Assembly: GCA_023134675.1 (NCBI GenBank)
Contig: JAGLUQ010000003.1
Location: forward strand, 1 to 16,393
Length of the DNA: 16,393 nucleotides
DNA from: Candidatus Aenigmatarchaeota archaeon
GTDB lineage: Archaea > EX4484-52 > GLR71
Reading direction: 5' to 3'
Below, one piece after another: positions 6,022-13,049 of the stretch. Position 1 is the first letter of the stretch. Every line of letters begins with the position of its first letter. The notes under the pieces are model-generated. The model saw only the letters and a program-made list of their open reading frames with translations. It made no database searches and was not told where the DNA came from. Both the position numbers and the translations under genes were made by a program.

Positions 6022-6720
6022 TCACTGAACGCCTAAAAGCTTCCTAAGGATAATTGTCGAAGGTATTGACATCAATATATAAAATCCGAGCCACCCAATA
6101 ACATCACCCACAAACGGTATTGAGACAGGAAGCTTCACCTTCATTGAACTGAACACAACTGTAGGCGGACTGTCATCATCCTTAGGCGGATCATAACCGA
6201 TTATCCATTCTCTTCCTAAAATGATCATAGTATCTCCGGGTGCATACAGCTCCCCCGAAACCATATCTTTGATAACGACAGCATCATCTGGTTTAAAATC
6301 GATAGAAAACTCATTCTCATGACCCATATATTCAAACATAAAGGAGGAATCATTGACAGGAGACACCACATCACCATAAGTGAACTTCATCCAGGGAAAC
6401 ACCATAAATATAAGAAGCATAGACACTACCATAGGTTTCAGGACCATGGTCAGCTGCTGATGGTTCATCTTCATGCTTTTCTCCCACAGCTTGGACATCT
6501 CTTTCTCATTATTTTTCTTTCTTGCCTTCTTTATCTCTTCCTGTATCTTCTTCATCTCTTTCTTCACATGCTTGAGCTTGTCCTGGTTTACCAGTATCTT
6601 ATTGGCTATGACAAATACAAGTGAGAGAAAAAATGAGATTATAGCCACAGCATAGACAGGATCAAGACTCAACAAAGGATAGAATACAAGATTTCCGATA
6701 GATACTATTATGCCTACCAT
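6022..6720 (-). CDS. DUF106 / EMC3-TMCO1-like membrane protein (Oxa1 superfamily insertase)
   Basis: This 232-aa membrane protein is predicted to insert or chaperone membrane proteins beside SecY. Layout: TM1 (about 20-42), a Lys/Glu-rich cytoplasmic coiled coil (about 46-88, KKEMKKIQEEIKKARKKNNE), TM2 (about 93-112), an extracytoplasmic region (about 113-200), and TM3 (about 205-225, IGWLGFYILMSIPSTIILRKLLG), which is the most conserved part. Family knowledge: archaeal DUF106 proteins are relatives of YidC/Oxa1, EMC3 and TMCO1 and are often encoded next to secY. The ~85-residue segment between TM2 and TM3 looks beta-rich and may be longer than the family minimum. It follows secY by 5 nt; adk, often found here, is absent. 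Confidence 0.9.
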   Translation of the reverse strand: MVGIIVSIGNLVFYPLLSLDPVYAVAIISFFLSLVFVIANKILVNQDKLKHVKKEMKKIQEEIKKARKKNNEKEMSKLWEKSMKMNHQQLTMVLKPMVVSMLLIFMVFPWMKFTYGDVVSPVNDSSFMFEYMGHENEFSIDFKPDDAVVIKDMVSGELYAPGDTMIILGREWIIGYDPPKDDDSPPTVVFSSMKVKLPVSIPFVGDVIGWLGFYILMSIPSTIILRKLLGVQ

Positions 6721-6725
6721 AATTA

Positions 6726-8087
6726 TCAGCTCTTACCCATATATTTTCTCAATGAAGGATACATATCTTCTGCATGCTGCGTAGATATCTGCTCATACAG
6801 CTGGTAAATTATCATGACTGCAAGAAGGATACCTGTACCTCCTGCAAGAGCACCTGTGAAATCAGCAAAAGCTGCCAAAAGCCCGACAAAAGCACCACCA
6901 AGGACAGCAAGTCCTGGTATATACCTGTCAAGAACTCTTTCCACAACTCTTATATCTCTCCTAAAGCCGGGTATCTGCATACCGCTGTTCTGTATCTGCT
7001 TTGCTACAGCACGAGAATCCATATTAGCGCTGTGCATCCAGAATATGGAAAATACCACACTTGCTCCCACAAAAAAGCCTGTGTAGATGATAACTCTTAA
7101 GACTTCATCAAATATTATATTAAAAGTCAGGAGATTCCATATAAAATTCGATGGAGGATTCAGGTAATGTACAAGACCTGTAAGAGGTACCCCGTCCGGG
7201 CTGAAAGTCCCAAGAATTGGAAAGCCCCTTGATGCCAGAAGCTGCCCCCATACCTTAAAGTTAATAAGTAAAGCAGCAGCCAGTATAACAGGTATGACTG
7301 ATGTATATATGAATTTCAAAGGCCATTTCCTGCCAAAACCTCTTATAGACCCAAAGGCGAGAGGTATCTCTACCCGCATAGCCTGCGCATAGACAACAAG
7401 GCCGAAAATGAACAGCGTCGTAGCCACAGGGATAAGCGACATAAAATCAGGCATGCCTGAAAGAATAGATGAAATAAAATGCGGTATCACACCAGACGGT
7501 GTGCCGGCAGTACCTAAAGGATTGAACAGCCTGATAAATATCTGCTTGCTGACGCCTGCCGCAATGAAAAGCGAGACACCGGAACCGAAACCCCACTTGG
7601 TTATAACTTCATCAAGGAACACAATTATTATACCTCCAAGAGCAATCTGGAATATAACAAGACCGACAGTCAAAGGCAGAAAATTCATAGGCTGTATGGC
7701 TCCCATAAGAGTATACGCCGCAGCCTCTACAAAGCATAACACATAAGTAAGTATCTTCTGAGTGCCCTGAAACATCACTTTTCCATGATGTGTAGACATA
7801 TCCCAGTTAATTATGCCAGAACCTGTCAATAACTGAAGAAAAATACTCGAGGTCACAATAGGCCCGATACCAAGAGTTATTAAAGAACCAAAACTTGCCC
7901 CCATTATATCTTCAAGCGCCTGAAACTGCGCAATAGCAACAGACGAAACACCCCATACTGCTATCTCTGAAAGAACATAATAAAACAGAAGTCCTGCAAG
8001 TGTCCATTTAAGCTTTTCCTTGAATGTAAGCCTCTTTACCGGCCTTGCGACACCGGGAAGCTTCTGTATCAGAGACTCATAATCCAT
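6726..8087 (-). CDS. secY: Preprotein translocase subunit SecY
   Basis: This 453-aa channel-forming subunit of the Sec61/SecYEG translocon has ten predicted membrane segments. Recognisable parts are the N-terminal cytoplasmic helix (LPGVARPVKRLTFKEKLKWT), the plug region after TM1 (VAIAQFQALEDIMGASFGSL), TM2 with LGIGPIVTSSIFLQLLTGSGI, TM5/TM7 core helices and the basic cytosolic loop GSIRGFGRKWPLKF. The C-terminal ADFTGALAGGTGILLAVMIIYQLYEQI is typical of archaeal SecY. GGTG lies upstream of the ATG at moderate spacing. Unusually, 157 nt separate it from rpl15, with signs of its own promoter. Its partner insertase follows directly. Confidence 0.98.
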   Translation of the reverse strand: MDYESLIQKLPGVARPVKRLTFKEKLKWTLAGLLFYYVLSEIAVWGVSSVAIAQFQALEDIMGASFGSLITLGIGPIVTSSIFLQLLTGSGIINWDMSTHHGKVMFQGTQKILTYVLCFVEAAAYTLMGAIQPMNFLPLTVGLVIFQIALGGIIIVFLDEVITKWGFGSGVSLFIAAGVSKQIFIRLFNPLGTAGTPSGVIPHFISSILSGMPDFMSLIPVATTLFIFGLVVYAQAMRVEIPLAFGSIRGFGRKWPLKFIYTSVIPVILAAALLINFKVWGQLLASRGFPILGTFSPDGVPLTGLVHYLNPPSNFIWNLLTFNIIFDEVLRVIIYTGFFVGASVVFSIFWMHSANMDSRAVAKQIQNSGMQIPGFRRDIRVVERVLDRYIPGLAVLGGAFVGLLAAFADFTGALAGGTGILLAVMIIYQLYEQISTQHAEDMYPSLRKYMGKS

Positions 8088-8201
8088 CAGATTTACACCA
8101 TTACAAATGTCTGCATAGCACCAGACTGCCTATAAAAAGACAAAAGAGCCAGCCAAAGGCAGATAATCAATACCGACCAATATATTTAGATGCCTATGAA
8201 A

Positions 8202-8212
8202 ATATATATATA
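8202..8212 (-). promoter_or_regulatory. Possible TATA box upstream of secY
   Basis: The run TATATATATA lies within the inverted repeat CCTAT...ATAGG (8193-8214) in the 157-nt gap between rpl15 and secY. Expected transcription start is near 8180, giving a leader of about 90 nt. A second weaker AT-rich element (TCTAAATATATTGG) lies about 20 nt downstream. Confidence 0.45.
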
Positions 8213-8224
8213 GGAAAACATAAA

Positions 8225-8242
8225 AGACACGATGCAGGCATC
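8225..8242 (-). terminator. Possible terminator after rpl15
   Basis: GATGCCTGCATC (8231-8242) is a near-perfect dyad 2 nt past the rpl15 stop codon, followed by T-rich GTCTTTTATGTTTTCC. The hairpin is small and the T runs short, so this may be partial attenuation or incidental. Confidence 0.35.
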
Positions 8243-8244
8243 AA

Positions 8245-8694
8245 TCATTCTTTTACTGTCGCCTTGCCACCGGCAGCCTCAATCTTCTCAACCGCCCTGG
8301 CTGAAAATTTCTTTGCTGTGATATTCATCTTAGTGCTTATGCTACCAGCCCCAAGAACTTTGGTAATGCCTGCCATATCAAGATTAATATCAAAAATGTC
8401 ACCGGATTTCTTTGCTATACCCGCATTAACATACTTTTCTAAAGCCATCTCAAGCCTGGAAAGATTCATAGTATTATCATTGACTATAACCTTAGTCGGC
8501 CTTGTAAAACCGGATTTACCGATAGTATCCTTTTTCAGATGAAGAGCTGTCATCTTCTGCTGTCCTTTTTTACCTGAACCGGCCCTACCTCGACCACCAC
8601 GGCTCCCTGCACCCCTATGTTTCTTTGGAGAGCCCCAAGCATAAGTTCTAGACCCTCTAAGCTTCCTCACTTTCTTAGTCTTGTTGACAACCAT
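8245..8694 (-). CDS. rpl15: 50S ribosomal protein uL15
   Basis: This 149-aa protein anchors 23S rRNA domains. The N-terminal Arg/Gly-rich extended tail is typical (VRKLRGSRTYAWGSPKKHRGAGSRGGRGRAGSGKKGQQ). The globular C-terminal part contains INLDMAGITKVLGAGSISTKMNITAKKFSARAVEKIEAAGG, the conserved uL15 fold. The start at 8694 is set by GTGAT 4 nt upstream. It is the last gene of the long ribosomal cluster, 37 nt downstream of rpl30, and is followed by a gap before secY. Confidence 0.96.
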   Translation of the reverse strand: MVVNKTKKVRKLRGSRTYAWGSPKKHRGAGSRGGRGRAGSGKKGQQKMTALHLKKDTIGKSGFTRPTKVIVNDNTMNLSRLEMALEKYVNAGIAKKSGDIFDINLDMAGITKVLGAGSISTKMNITAKKFSARAVEKIEAAGGKATVKE

Positions 8695-8731
8695 GTAAAT
8701 CACTGAAAACCTCATATATGATTATATTATA

Positions 8732-9172
8732 TTATATCATCTTTGCAATAAGATCATTTATCTTATCCCCTCGGGATCCTAAAGCACCTTTCTGGGTAAA
8801 TGCCTTTTTTATACCGCCCCTCTCATACCCTTTGGCAGGAGGTGACAGCCTAAATACCGGCTTTATACCTGAATCCTTTATCATGCCTTCTTTAAGCTTC
8901 TTCAAGACAGAAGATACTTCTTTACCTTCAACAACTGTCTTTGAATTTATCTTGCCTCTCTTTGAGACAAGTGTCTTCAGCATATCATCAGATATATGAC
9001 CCCAAGTGACATAGTCCTTAGTCTTCTGGAGAACACCTTTAGTATACTCATTATCAGGAAGTATGACGCAATGATTAGGCTTCCTGAGCCTGATAGACTC
9101 AAGAGCATGCCTAATACCACTATTGACACCGACAGTTCCTCTTATCCTTATAACAGCGAATTGTTTAGACAT
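8732..9172 (-). CDS. rpl30: 50S ribosomal protein uL30
   Basis: This 146-aa archaeal-length uL30 has the N-terminal FAVIRIRGTVGVNSGIRHALESIRLRKPNHCVILPD, matching the family. The archaeal C-terminal extension PVFRLSPPAKGYERGGIKKAFTQKGALGSRGDKINDLIAKMI is also present. The start at 9172 is 8 nt after the rps5 stop codon with TGATTGAT just upstream; an in-frame start that overlaps the rps5 stop would add four residues. Translational coupling to rps5 is likely. Confidence 0.96.
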   Translation of the reverse strand: MSKQFAVIRIRGTVGVNSGIRHALESIRLRKPNHCVILPDNEYTKGVLQKTKDYVTWGHISDDMLKTLVSKRGKINSKTVVEGKEVSSVLKKLKEGMIKDSGIKPVFRLSPPAKGYERGGIKKAFTQKGALGSRGDKINDLIAKMI

Positions 9173-9180
9173 ATCAATCA

Positions 9181-10182
9181 TCAACTCTTAACTTTATCTT
9201 TAGTCTTGGCCTTATCTTCAACCTTAACCTTATCAGCTTTAGCCTTATCTTCAACCTTGGCCTTATCTTCAACCTTAACCTTATCAGCTTTAGCCTTATC
9301 TTCAACCTTAACCTTATCAGCTTTAGCCTTATCTTCAACCTTGACCTTATCTTCAGTCTTGACCTTATCTTCAGCCTTAGCCTTATCTTCAGCCTTGACC
9401 TTATCTTCAGCCTTAGCCTTATCTTCAGTCTTAGCCTTATCAACAGCCTTAATATTTACAGATCCTTCTATCATACCTGTAGACTTCTTAGCATCCTTAG
9501 AGACTCTCACATTGTTGAGCTTCTTAAGAGCGCCGTATATTGCCTTGACAAAGTTTAACCTTGTCTTTGTCTGGCCTCTGCTCTTGCCCCATACATCAGT
9601 TATGCCTGCAAGAGACATGATAGTCTTTGCTTCCTTAGCTACGCAAAGCCCGATACCTTTCGGTGCCGGCATAAGTGTGACATGTACAGAACCGCATTTA
9701 GCCTCAGTCCTGAAAGGTATGGAATGATGTGACATGCACTGGCATTCCCATGAACCGCATCCTCTTCGGATAGGTATAACATTAATCTTTGCCTTTTTGA
9801 CTGCATTGGCGATAGTTGATGGCACATCCTTGCTTGTCGCATAGCCTATACCCAATATACCGTTGCCATTACCAACAGCCACAAGAGCATGGATAGAACG
9901 CCTTCTTCCTGATTTATGCATCCTGTTTGTAAACCTTATAGGAGTCCTTCTTATACTGCCTCCTTTCCCTGGATTGCCGCCAATCTGTATGACTTCATCC
10001 CTTATATCAGGCACTAGAAAATCAATAATTTCAGGCTCCCTTATGACAAAGCCTTTGTCAAATATCTCATCCATTGTCTTTATCTCGCCATTCATCACTT
10101 TTCTTCCAAGCTCTGTCTTTGGCACCCATGTTTCTTTGACATCCTTTTTTTCGGAATTCCTTGACCTATAATTACCATTCAT
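9181..10182 (-). CDS. rps5: 30S ribosomal protein uS5 with long charged repeat tail
   Basis: This 333-aa uS5 takes part in decoding fidelity and the mRNA entry channel. The core spans about residues 15-245: TELGRKVMNGEIKTMDEIF, the S5 N-terminal RNA-binding domain (GFVIREPEIIDFLVPDIRDEV...GKGGSIRRTPIRFTNRM), GNGNGILGIGYATSKDV, GCGSWECQC, and the C-terminal domain VTLMPAPKGIGLCVAKEAKTIMSLAGITDVWGKSRGQTKT. Residues about 248-333 form a low-complexity tail built from Lys-x-Lys-x-Glu-Asp units. Archaeal uS5 is usually about 210-240 aa, so the tail adds roughly 85 residues. The start at 10182 follows GTGAT by 4 nt. Confidence 0.97.
   Translation of the reverse strand: MNGNYRSRNSEKKDVKETWVPKTELGRKVMNGEIKTMDEIFDKGFVIREPEIIDFLVPDIRDEVIQIGGNPGKGGSIRRTPIRFTNRMHKSGRRRSIHALVAVGNGNGILGIGYATSKDVPSTIANAVKKAKINVIPIRRGCGSWECQCMSHHSIPFRTEAKCGSVHVTLMPAPKGIGLCVAKEAKTIMSLAGITDVWGKSRGQTKTRLNFVKAIYGALKKLNNVRVSKDAKKSTGMIEGSVNIKAVDKAKTEDKAKAEDKVKAEDKAKAEDKVKTEDKVKVEDKAKADKVKVEDKAKADKVKVEDKAKVEDKAKADKVKVEDKAKTKDKVKS
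9184..9441 (-). repeat. In-frame repeat array encoding the uS5 tail
   Basis: The array is built of imperfect 18-bp units (six residues, K-V/A-K-A/V/T-E-D). At its distal end are three identical 33-bp units at 9224-9256, 9275-9307 and 9308-9340, which encode an 11-residue period with ADKVKVED. One 18-bp unit interrupts the first two. The two-level structure indicates repeated slippage or unequal exchange. Confidence 0.92.
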
Positions 10183-10199
10183 AACAATCACATATTAAC

Positions 10200-10826
10200 T
10201 CATTTGCTTTTGGTCTTGACCTCTTTTTTCTTTGAAGGCTTCGGCTTTGGCGCATCTATACTTTTGGTCTTGACCTCTTTTTTCTTTGAAGGCTTCGGCT
10301 TTGGCGCATCTATGCTAATCTTGCCTTCAAGTATATTCTTTTTGAATACCTCAAAATCCTTGCCAACTGTTGTCTTCATGTAACTATCTATATGTACACC
10401 GGATATCCTTTCATCAGATGGGATGCTGCCATCGGAATGAGGTATATCAAGACCGCCATCCACCGCACCTTTCAGCACAGCGAAGACTTTTGCCCCTTTA
10501 GTCGGAGTCAAAAGGCCTATATCAAGTATTGCTTTGTCTATCTTCTTTGATTTAGCTATCTTTGCAAGCATAAGCCCTGTAAGATACGCACTAGGTATGC
10601 TGCTCATAGAATTTTTCCATCCTGAACCAGCCAGAAATGAAGAATCTACTGCCGCTACAGTCTTGTCTTCCCCATGGTCAGACTCAACAATCTGGACAAT
10701 TGTCTTCCTGTTTGTCCTCCTGACTACCATACGGGGCGTGCCCGACATCAAAAGATTAAGACGCTTCTTATAATTAGTCTTGCCTTCACGCCTTCTCCTA
10801 AAATGTAAAAGATGTTTTGATTGCAT
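10200..10826 (-). CDS. rpl18: 50S ribosomal protein uL18 with duplicated C-terminal tail
   Basis: This 208-aa uL18 is a 5S rRNA-binding protein of the central protuberance. Core motifs include HFRRRREGKTNYKKRLNLLMSGTPRMVVRRTNRK, GSGWKNSMSSIPSAYLTGLMLAKIA, and the archaeal segment AVLKGAVDGGLDIPHSDGSIPSDERISG. Residues 171-206 are an exact duplication of an 18-residue Lys/Pro-rich unit (SIDAPKPKPSKKKEVKTK), then SK. Start: GGTGA lies 5 nt before the ATG at 10826, so upstream in-frame starts (10 residues longer, overlapping rpl19e) are rejected. The gap to rpl19e is 26 nt. Confidence 0.95.
   Translation of the reverse strand: MQSKHLLHFRRRREGKTNYKKRLNLLMSGTPRMVVRRTNRKTIVQIVESDHGEDKTVAAVDSSFLAGSGWKNSMSSIPSAYLTGLMLAKIAKSKKIDKAILDIGLLTPTKGAKVFAVLKGAVDGGLDIPHSDGSIPSDERISGVHIDSYMKTTVGKDFEVFKKNILEGKISIDAPKPKPSKKKEVKTKSIDAPKPKPSKKKEVKTKSK
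10207..10314 (-). repeat. 54-bp tandem duplication in the rpl18 tail
   Basis: Copies at 10207-10260 and 10261-10314 match at 53 of 54 bases by direct reading; only the last base differs, and it is synonymous. Each encodes the same 18 residues in frame. Confidence 0.97.
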
Positions 10827-10852
10827 CAGATTCACCATAATTTTTAAATATA

Positions 10853-11293
10853 TCATTCCCTAAGCTTCTTTATATAAAGGTTAAGATGGGTCTTATTCCT
10901 GAAAAAACCGCTTGATGAAAGACGATATAGTTTTGTGTATTCTTCCGGCTTTATGAAATTTTTCATTTTCATCTTCAGCAGATCTGCTCTCAAAGCTCTT
11001 ATTTTTTTCATCCATTCAGCCTTATGAGGTGTACGTGTCTTTGAAGTACCTTTCCTTGAACCAGGACCGCATCTCTGTGATTTCTTCTTCTGGAGCAAAA
11101 TAGTTCTGGCACGCACCCTGCTCTGACCCCTGATACGCACAATCTTTATTATATCCTTACCGATAAGAGTTCTCATATCATGGCGTGTAATAGCAGAGCT
11201 TATCTCCTCAGCATTATAAGGGCTGACCCAGACCCTGTCTTTCCCGACACAGGTCATTCTCGCAACCAATTCTTTCTGCTGTCTCGTGTTCAT
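10853..11293 (-). CDS. rpl19e: 50S ribosomal protein eL19
   Basis: This 146-aa archaeal/eukaryotic large-subunit protein is recognised by its N-terminal MNTRQQKELVARMTCVGKDRVWVSP, the basic central segment RIRGQSRVRARTILLQKKKSQRCGPGSRKG, and the C-terminal helix AEWMKKIRALRADL...YRLSSSGFFRNKTHLNLYIKKLRE. The start at 11293 has a partial ribosome binding site (GTGGTTTTG). It lies 16 nt downstream of the small zinc-ribbon gene. In most archaea rpl19e directly follows rpl32e. Confidence 0.96.
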   Translation of the reverse strand: MNTRQQKELVARMTCVGKDRVWVSPYNAEEISSAITRHDMRTLIGKDIIKIVRIRGQSRVRARTILLQKKKSQRCGPGSRKGTSKTRTPHKAEWMKKIRALRADLLKMKMKNFIKPEEYTKLYRLSSSGFFRNKTHLNLYIKKLRE

Positions 11294-11309
11294 CAAAACC
11301 ACTTCAATA

Positions 11310-11486
11310 TCAATTGTTAGTAAGCTCAATATCTGAGCCTTCAGATAATATTATTTCATCTGTAAATTCAGTGTTGCACAGAGGACACTCGAAAAAGCTT
11401 ATATTCTTATCCTTTTTCTTATTGCCGATAGTCCCGCACTTTGGACATTTCGTATGTCCTGCATGTAGGAATGTTATCAATGTCAA
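11310..11486 (-). CDS. Small zinc-ribbon protein of unknown function (TTG start)
   Basis: This 58-aa protein has two CxxC pairs (Cys14/17 in HTKCPKCGTIG and Cys34/37 in FFECPLCNTEF) in classic zinc-ribbon spacing. A short hydrophobic N-terminus precedes them and an acidic C-terminal stretch (DEIILSEGSDIELTNN) follows. I do not recognise a named family. The TTG start at 11486 is chosen because a perfect GGTGAT lies exactly 4 nt upstream, as in neighbouring genes; the ATG four codons earlier would overlap that site. It lies between rpl32e (30-nt gap) and rpl19e (16-nt gap), so it should be cotranscribed with ribosomal genes. A role in ribosome biogenesis or transcription is a guess. Confidence 0.75.
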   Translation of the reverse strand: MTLITFLHAGHTKCPKCGTIGNKKKDKNISFFECPLCNTEFTDEIILSEGSDIELTNN

Positions 11487-11490
11487 TACA

Positions 11491-11496
11491 ATCACC
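11491..11496 (-). promoter_or_regulatory. GGTGAT ribosome binding site deciding a TTG start
   Basis: This perfect complement to the archaeal 16S 3' end has 4-nt spacing to TTG at 11486, the same spacing as seen for rpl14e and close to that of rps4 and rpl34e. It argues against the upstream ATG at 11498. Confidence 0.75.
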
Positions 11497-11516
11497 ATAA
11501 ATATATCATATACATA

Positions 11517-12035
11517 TTATTTCTTTGTTTTGCTTTTGTCTTCAGTTTTCGCCTTTTTTGCGCCGGCCTTCTTATCAACAGGAACATCCTCCTTCGTTAC
11601 ATCCTGTTTCTTGGCAGCCGCCTTAACACTCTTCTTCCTTGATGCATCACTTATTGCTTTCAGAGTATGAACGCCTGGATTCAGCACCCGTACTTTCTGC
11701 TTCTCAGCATGCTTTATGATATCTATCCTTTTTTTTAGGCCTACAGATGCACTTATCCTTGCAGCCTCCGTGTCCTTGTCAACCGAATCAATATCAGATA
11801 CTTTATAAATCATCACTTCTTTCCTGCCTGAAGCATGCAACCCTCTGACAATAGCCGGAGATCCATAACTTGGAGACGGATTTGATCCTTTTTTACGAAC
11901 TCTGTACTTATTATGCCTTCCTTTTCTTGCTCTCCAGGCAGTCCCTAGCTTGATATGCTTATTAGCATCCTGCCTGACAAATGACGGCTTTTTCAGCTTC
12001 ATCTTCTTTCTCAACTCAAGCAGTTTCTTAATCAT
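11517..12035 (-). CDS. rpl32e: 50S ribosomal protein eL32 with Lys/Ala-rich tail
   Basis: This 172-aa protein has its eL32 core at about residues 15-130: KPSFVRQDANKHIKLGTAWRARKGRHNKYRVRKKG, SPSYGSPAIVRGLHASGRKEVMIYKVSD, then VGLKKRIDIIKHAEKQKVRVLNP. Residues about 132-172 are a Lys/Ala/Asp-rich tail ending KAKTEDKSKTKK, beyond the usual end of the core. The start at 12035 follows GGTG by 5 nt; an upstream in-frame start overlapping rpl6 would add 8 residues. It lies 20 nt downstream of rpl6. Confidence 0.95.
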   Translation of the reverse strand: MIKKLLELRKKMKLKKPSFVRQDANKHIKLGTAWRARKGRHNKYRVRKKGSNPSPSYGSPAIVRGLHASGRKEVMIYKVSDIDSVDKDTEAARISASVGLKKRIDIIKHAEKQKVRVLNPGVHTLKAISDASRKKSVKAAAKKQDVTKEDVPVDKKAGAKKAKTEDKSKTKK

Positions 12036-12055
12036 AAAAACACCATATTCAATAT

Positions 12056-12583
12056 TCACTCTTTATCAACAAGATATATTCCGTCCTGGAAAACTCTCCT
12101 GTCCTTGCCTTTTACCTTACAGGCACGCTCTATATTAGCTGCTGTCTGGCCCACATCTTCCTTGCTTATACCGGAAACGACAACATCATCTTTTTTTACT
12201 TCAACTTTTGTGTTTCCTATAATATCTGCAGACATTATGCCTCTTCCTCCAAGGAAATTCTTTATCTCTACATTGCTGCCGGATACAGACACAGTCACAG
12301 GAAAATGCGTATAAACAATCTTGAGCTTATAGACAAATCCGTCCTTGACACCTTTTGACATATTGCTGATATGAGATATCCATGTACCTACAACAGCACG
12401 ATCCTTATTCCTTTTGGAATCAGTCTTCACTGTCACAACATCGGAAGCGATATTTATATTGGCATGAGGATGGATAAAAGCCCTGTCTATCCTGCCTTTC
12501 TCTCCGGATATGGTTATAGAGCTGTCTTCACCTTTCTCTATTGACACTCCTTCAGGGATTGAAAATTTCTGCTCATACACCAT
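12056..12583 (-). CDS. rpl6: 50S ribosomal protein uL6
   Basis: This 175-aa protein lies near the sarcin-ricin loop and factor-binding site. Archaeal uL6 features are IPEGVSIEKGEDSSITISGEKG, TWISHISNMSKGVKDGFVYKLKIVYTHFPVTVSVSGSNVEIKNFLGGR, and the C-terminal GNTKVEVKKDDVVVSGISKEDVGQTAANIERACKVKGKDRRVFQDGIYLVDKE. Length and both tandem domains are normal. The ATG is preceded by GGTGTATGATTT. A 49-nt gap from rps8 holds no clear feature. Confidence 0.97.
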   Translation of the reverse strand: MVYEQKFSIPEGVSIEKGEDSSITISGEKGRIDRAFIHPHANINIASDVVTVKTDSKRNKDRAVVGTWISHISNMSKGVKDGFVYKLKIVYTHFPVTVSVSGSNVEIKNFLGGRGIMSADIIGNTKVEVKKDDVVVSGISKEDVGQTAANIERACKVKGKDRRVFQDGIYLVDKE

Positions 12584-12632
12584 AAATCATACACCGGATA
12601 ATATAATATCTAAATTCTCCACATCATGCACA

Positions 12633-13019
12633 TCAATAAACATATGCAATAAGTGTTCCTCCAATTTTTCCCTTAACCTCATTATGTGATTTGATACCCT
12701 GCGACGTGGACACTATCATAACACCCATATTGCTTGCAGGAAGATACCTCTTCTCAAATCTCATATAATCCTCTTTCTTAACAGAATGCCTCGGACTTAT
12801 AGGTTTGCAGTCATTGATCATGCCGTTAAGCTCAATCTCGATTATGCCTGCTTTCTTGTCATCTATGACTTTGTATCCTGCTATATAACCGTTTTTCTTA
12901 AATATCTCAACAATGCTCTTTATCATGGAAGATGCATGGTTTATCCTGCATGTCTTCTTCCCTACACGTTCTGCATTCCTGAGCACTGTCATAATGTCTG
13001 CAATAATGTTATGCATCAT
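12633..13019 (-). CDS. rps8: 30S ribosomal protein uS8
   Basis: This 128-aa primary 16S rRNA binder, near helix 21, begins MMHNIIADIMTVLRNAERVGKKTCRINHASSMIKSIVEIFKKNGYI and ends with the conserved SNMGVMIVSTSQGIKSHNEVKGKIGGTLIAYVY. Both regions match uS8. GGTGAT lies 6 nt before the first ATG of an ATGATG pair, so the first is preferred. In bacteria uS8 regulates the spc operon by binding mRNA; nothing here shows this directly. It lies 30 nt after rps14. Confidence 0.97.
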   Translation of the reverse strand: MMHNIIADIMTVLRNAERVGKKTCRINHASSMIKSIVEIFKKNGYIAGYKVIDDKKAGIIEIELNGMINDCKPISPRHSVKKEDYMRFEKRYLPASNMGVMIVSTSQGIKSHNEVKGKIGGTLIAYVY

Positions 13020-13049
13020 ATCAATATCACCATTTTACTATTAAAATCA

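Noticed and set aside
9184..9441. Possible CRISPR array
   Set aside because: Units are contiguous 18/33-bp in-frame coding repeats without unique spacers, inside rps5.
9174..9443. Minus-strand Arg/Leu/Lys repeat reading frame
   Set aside because: It is a frame-shifted reading of the same uS5 repeat array; the uS5 frame continues unbroken through it.
8996..9727. Long plus-strand reading frame encoding a Leu/Ser/Ala repeat protein
   Set aside because: It is the antisense of the rps5 repeat tail and neighbouring rps5/rpl30 coding sequence. Its periodicity follows from the uS5 repeats, and it has no ribosome binding site or promoter.
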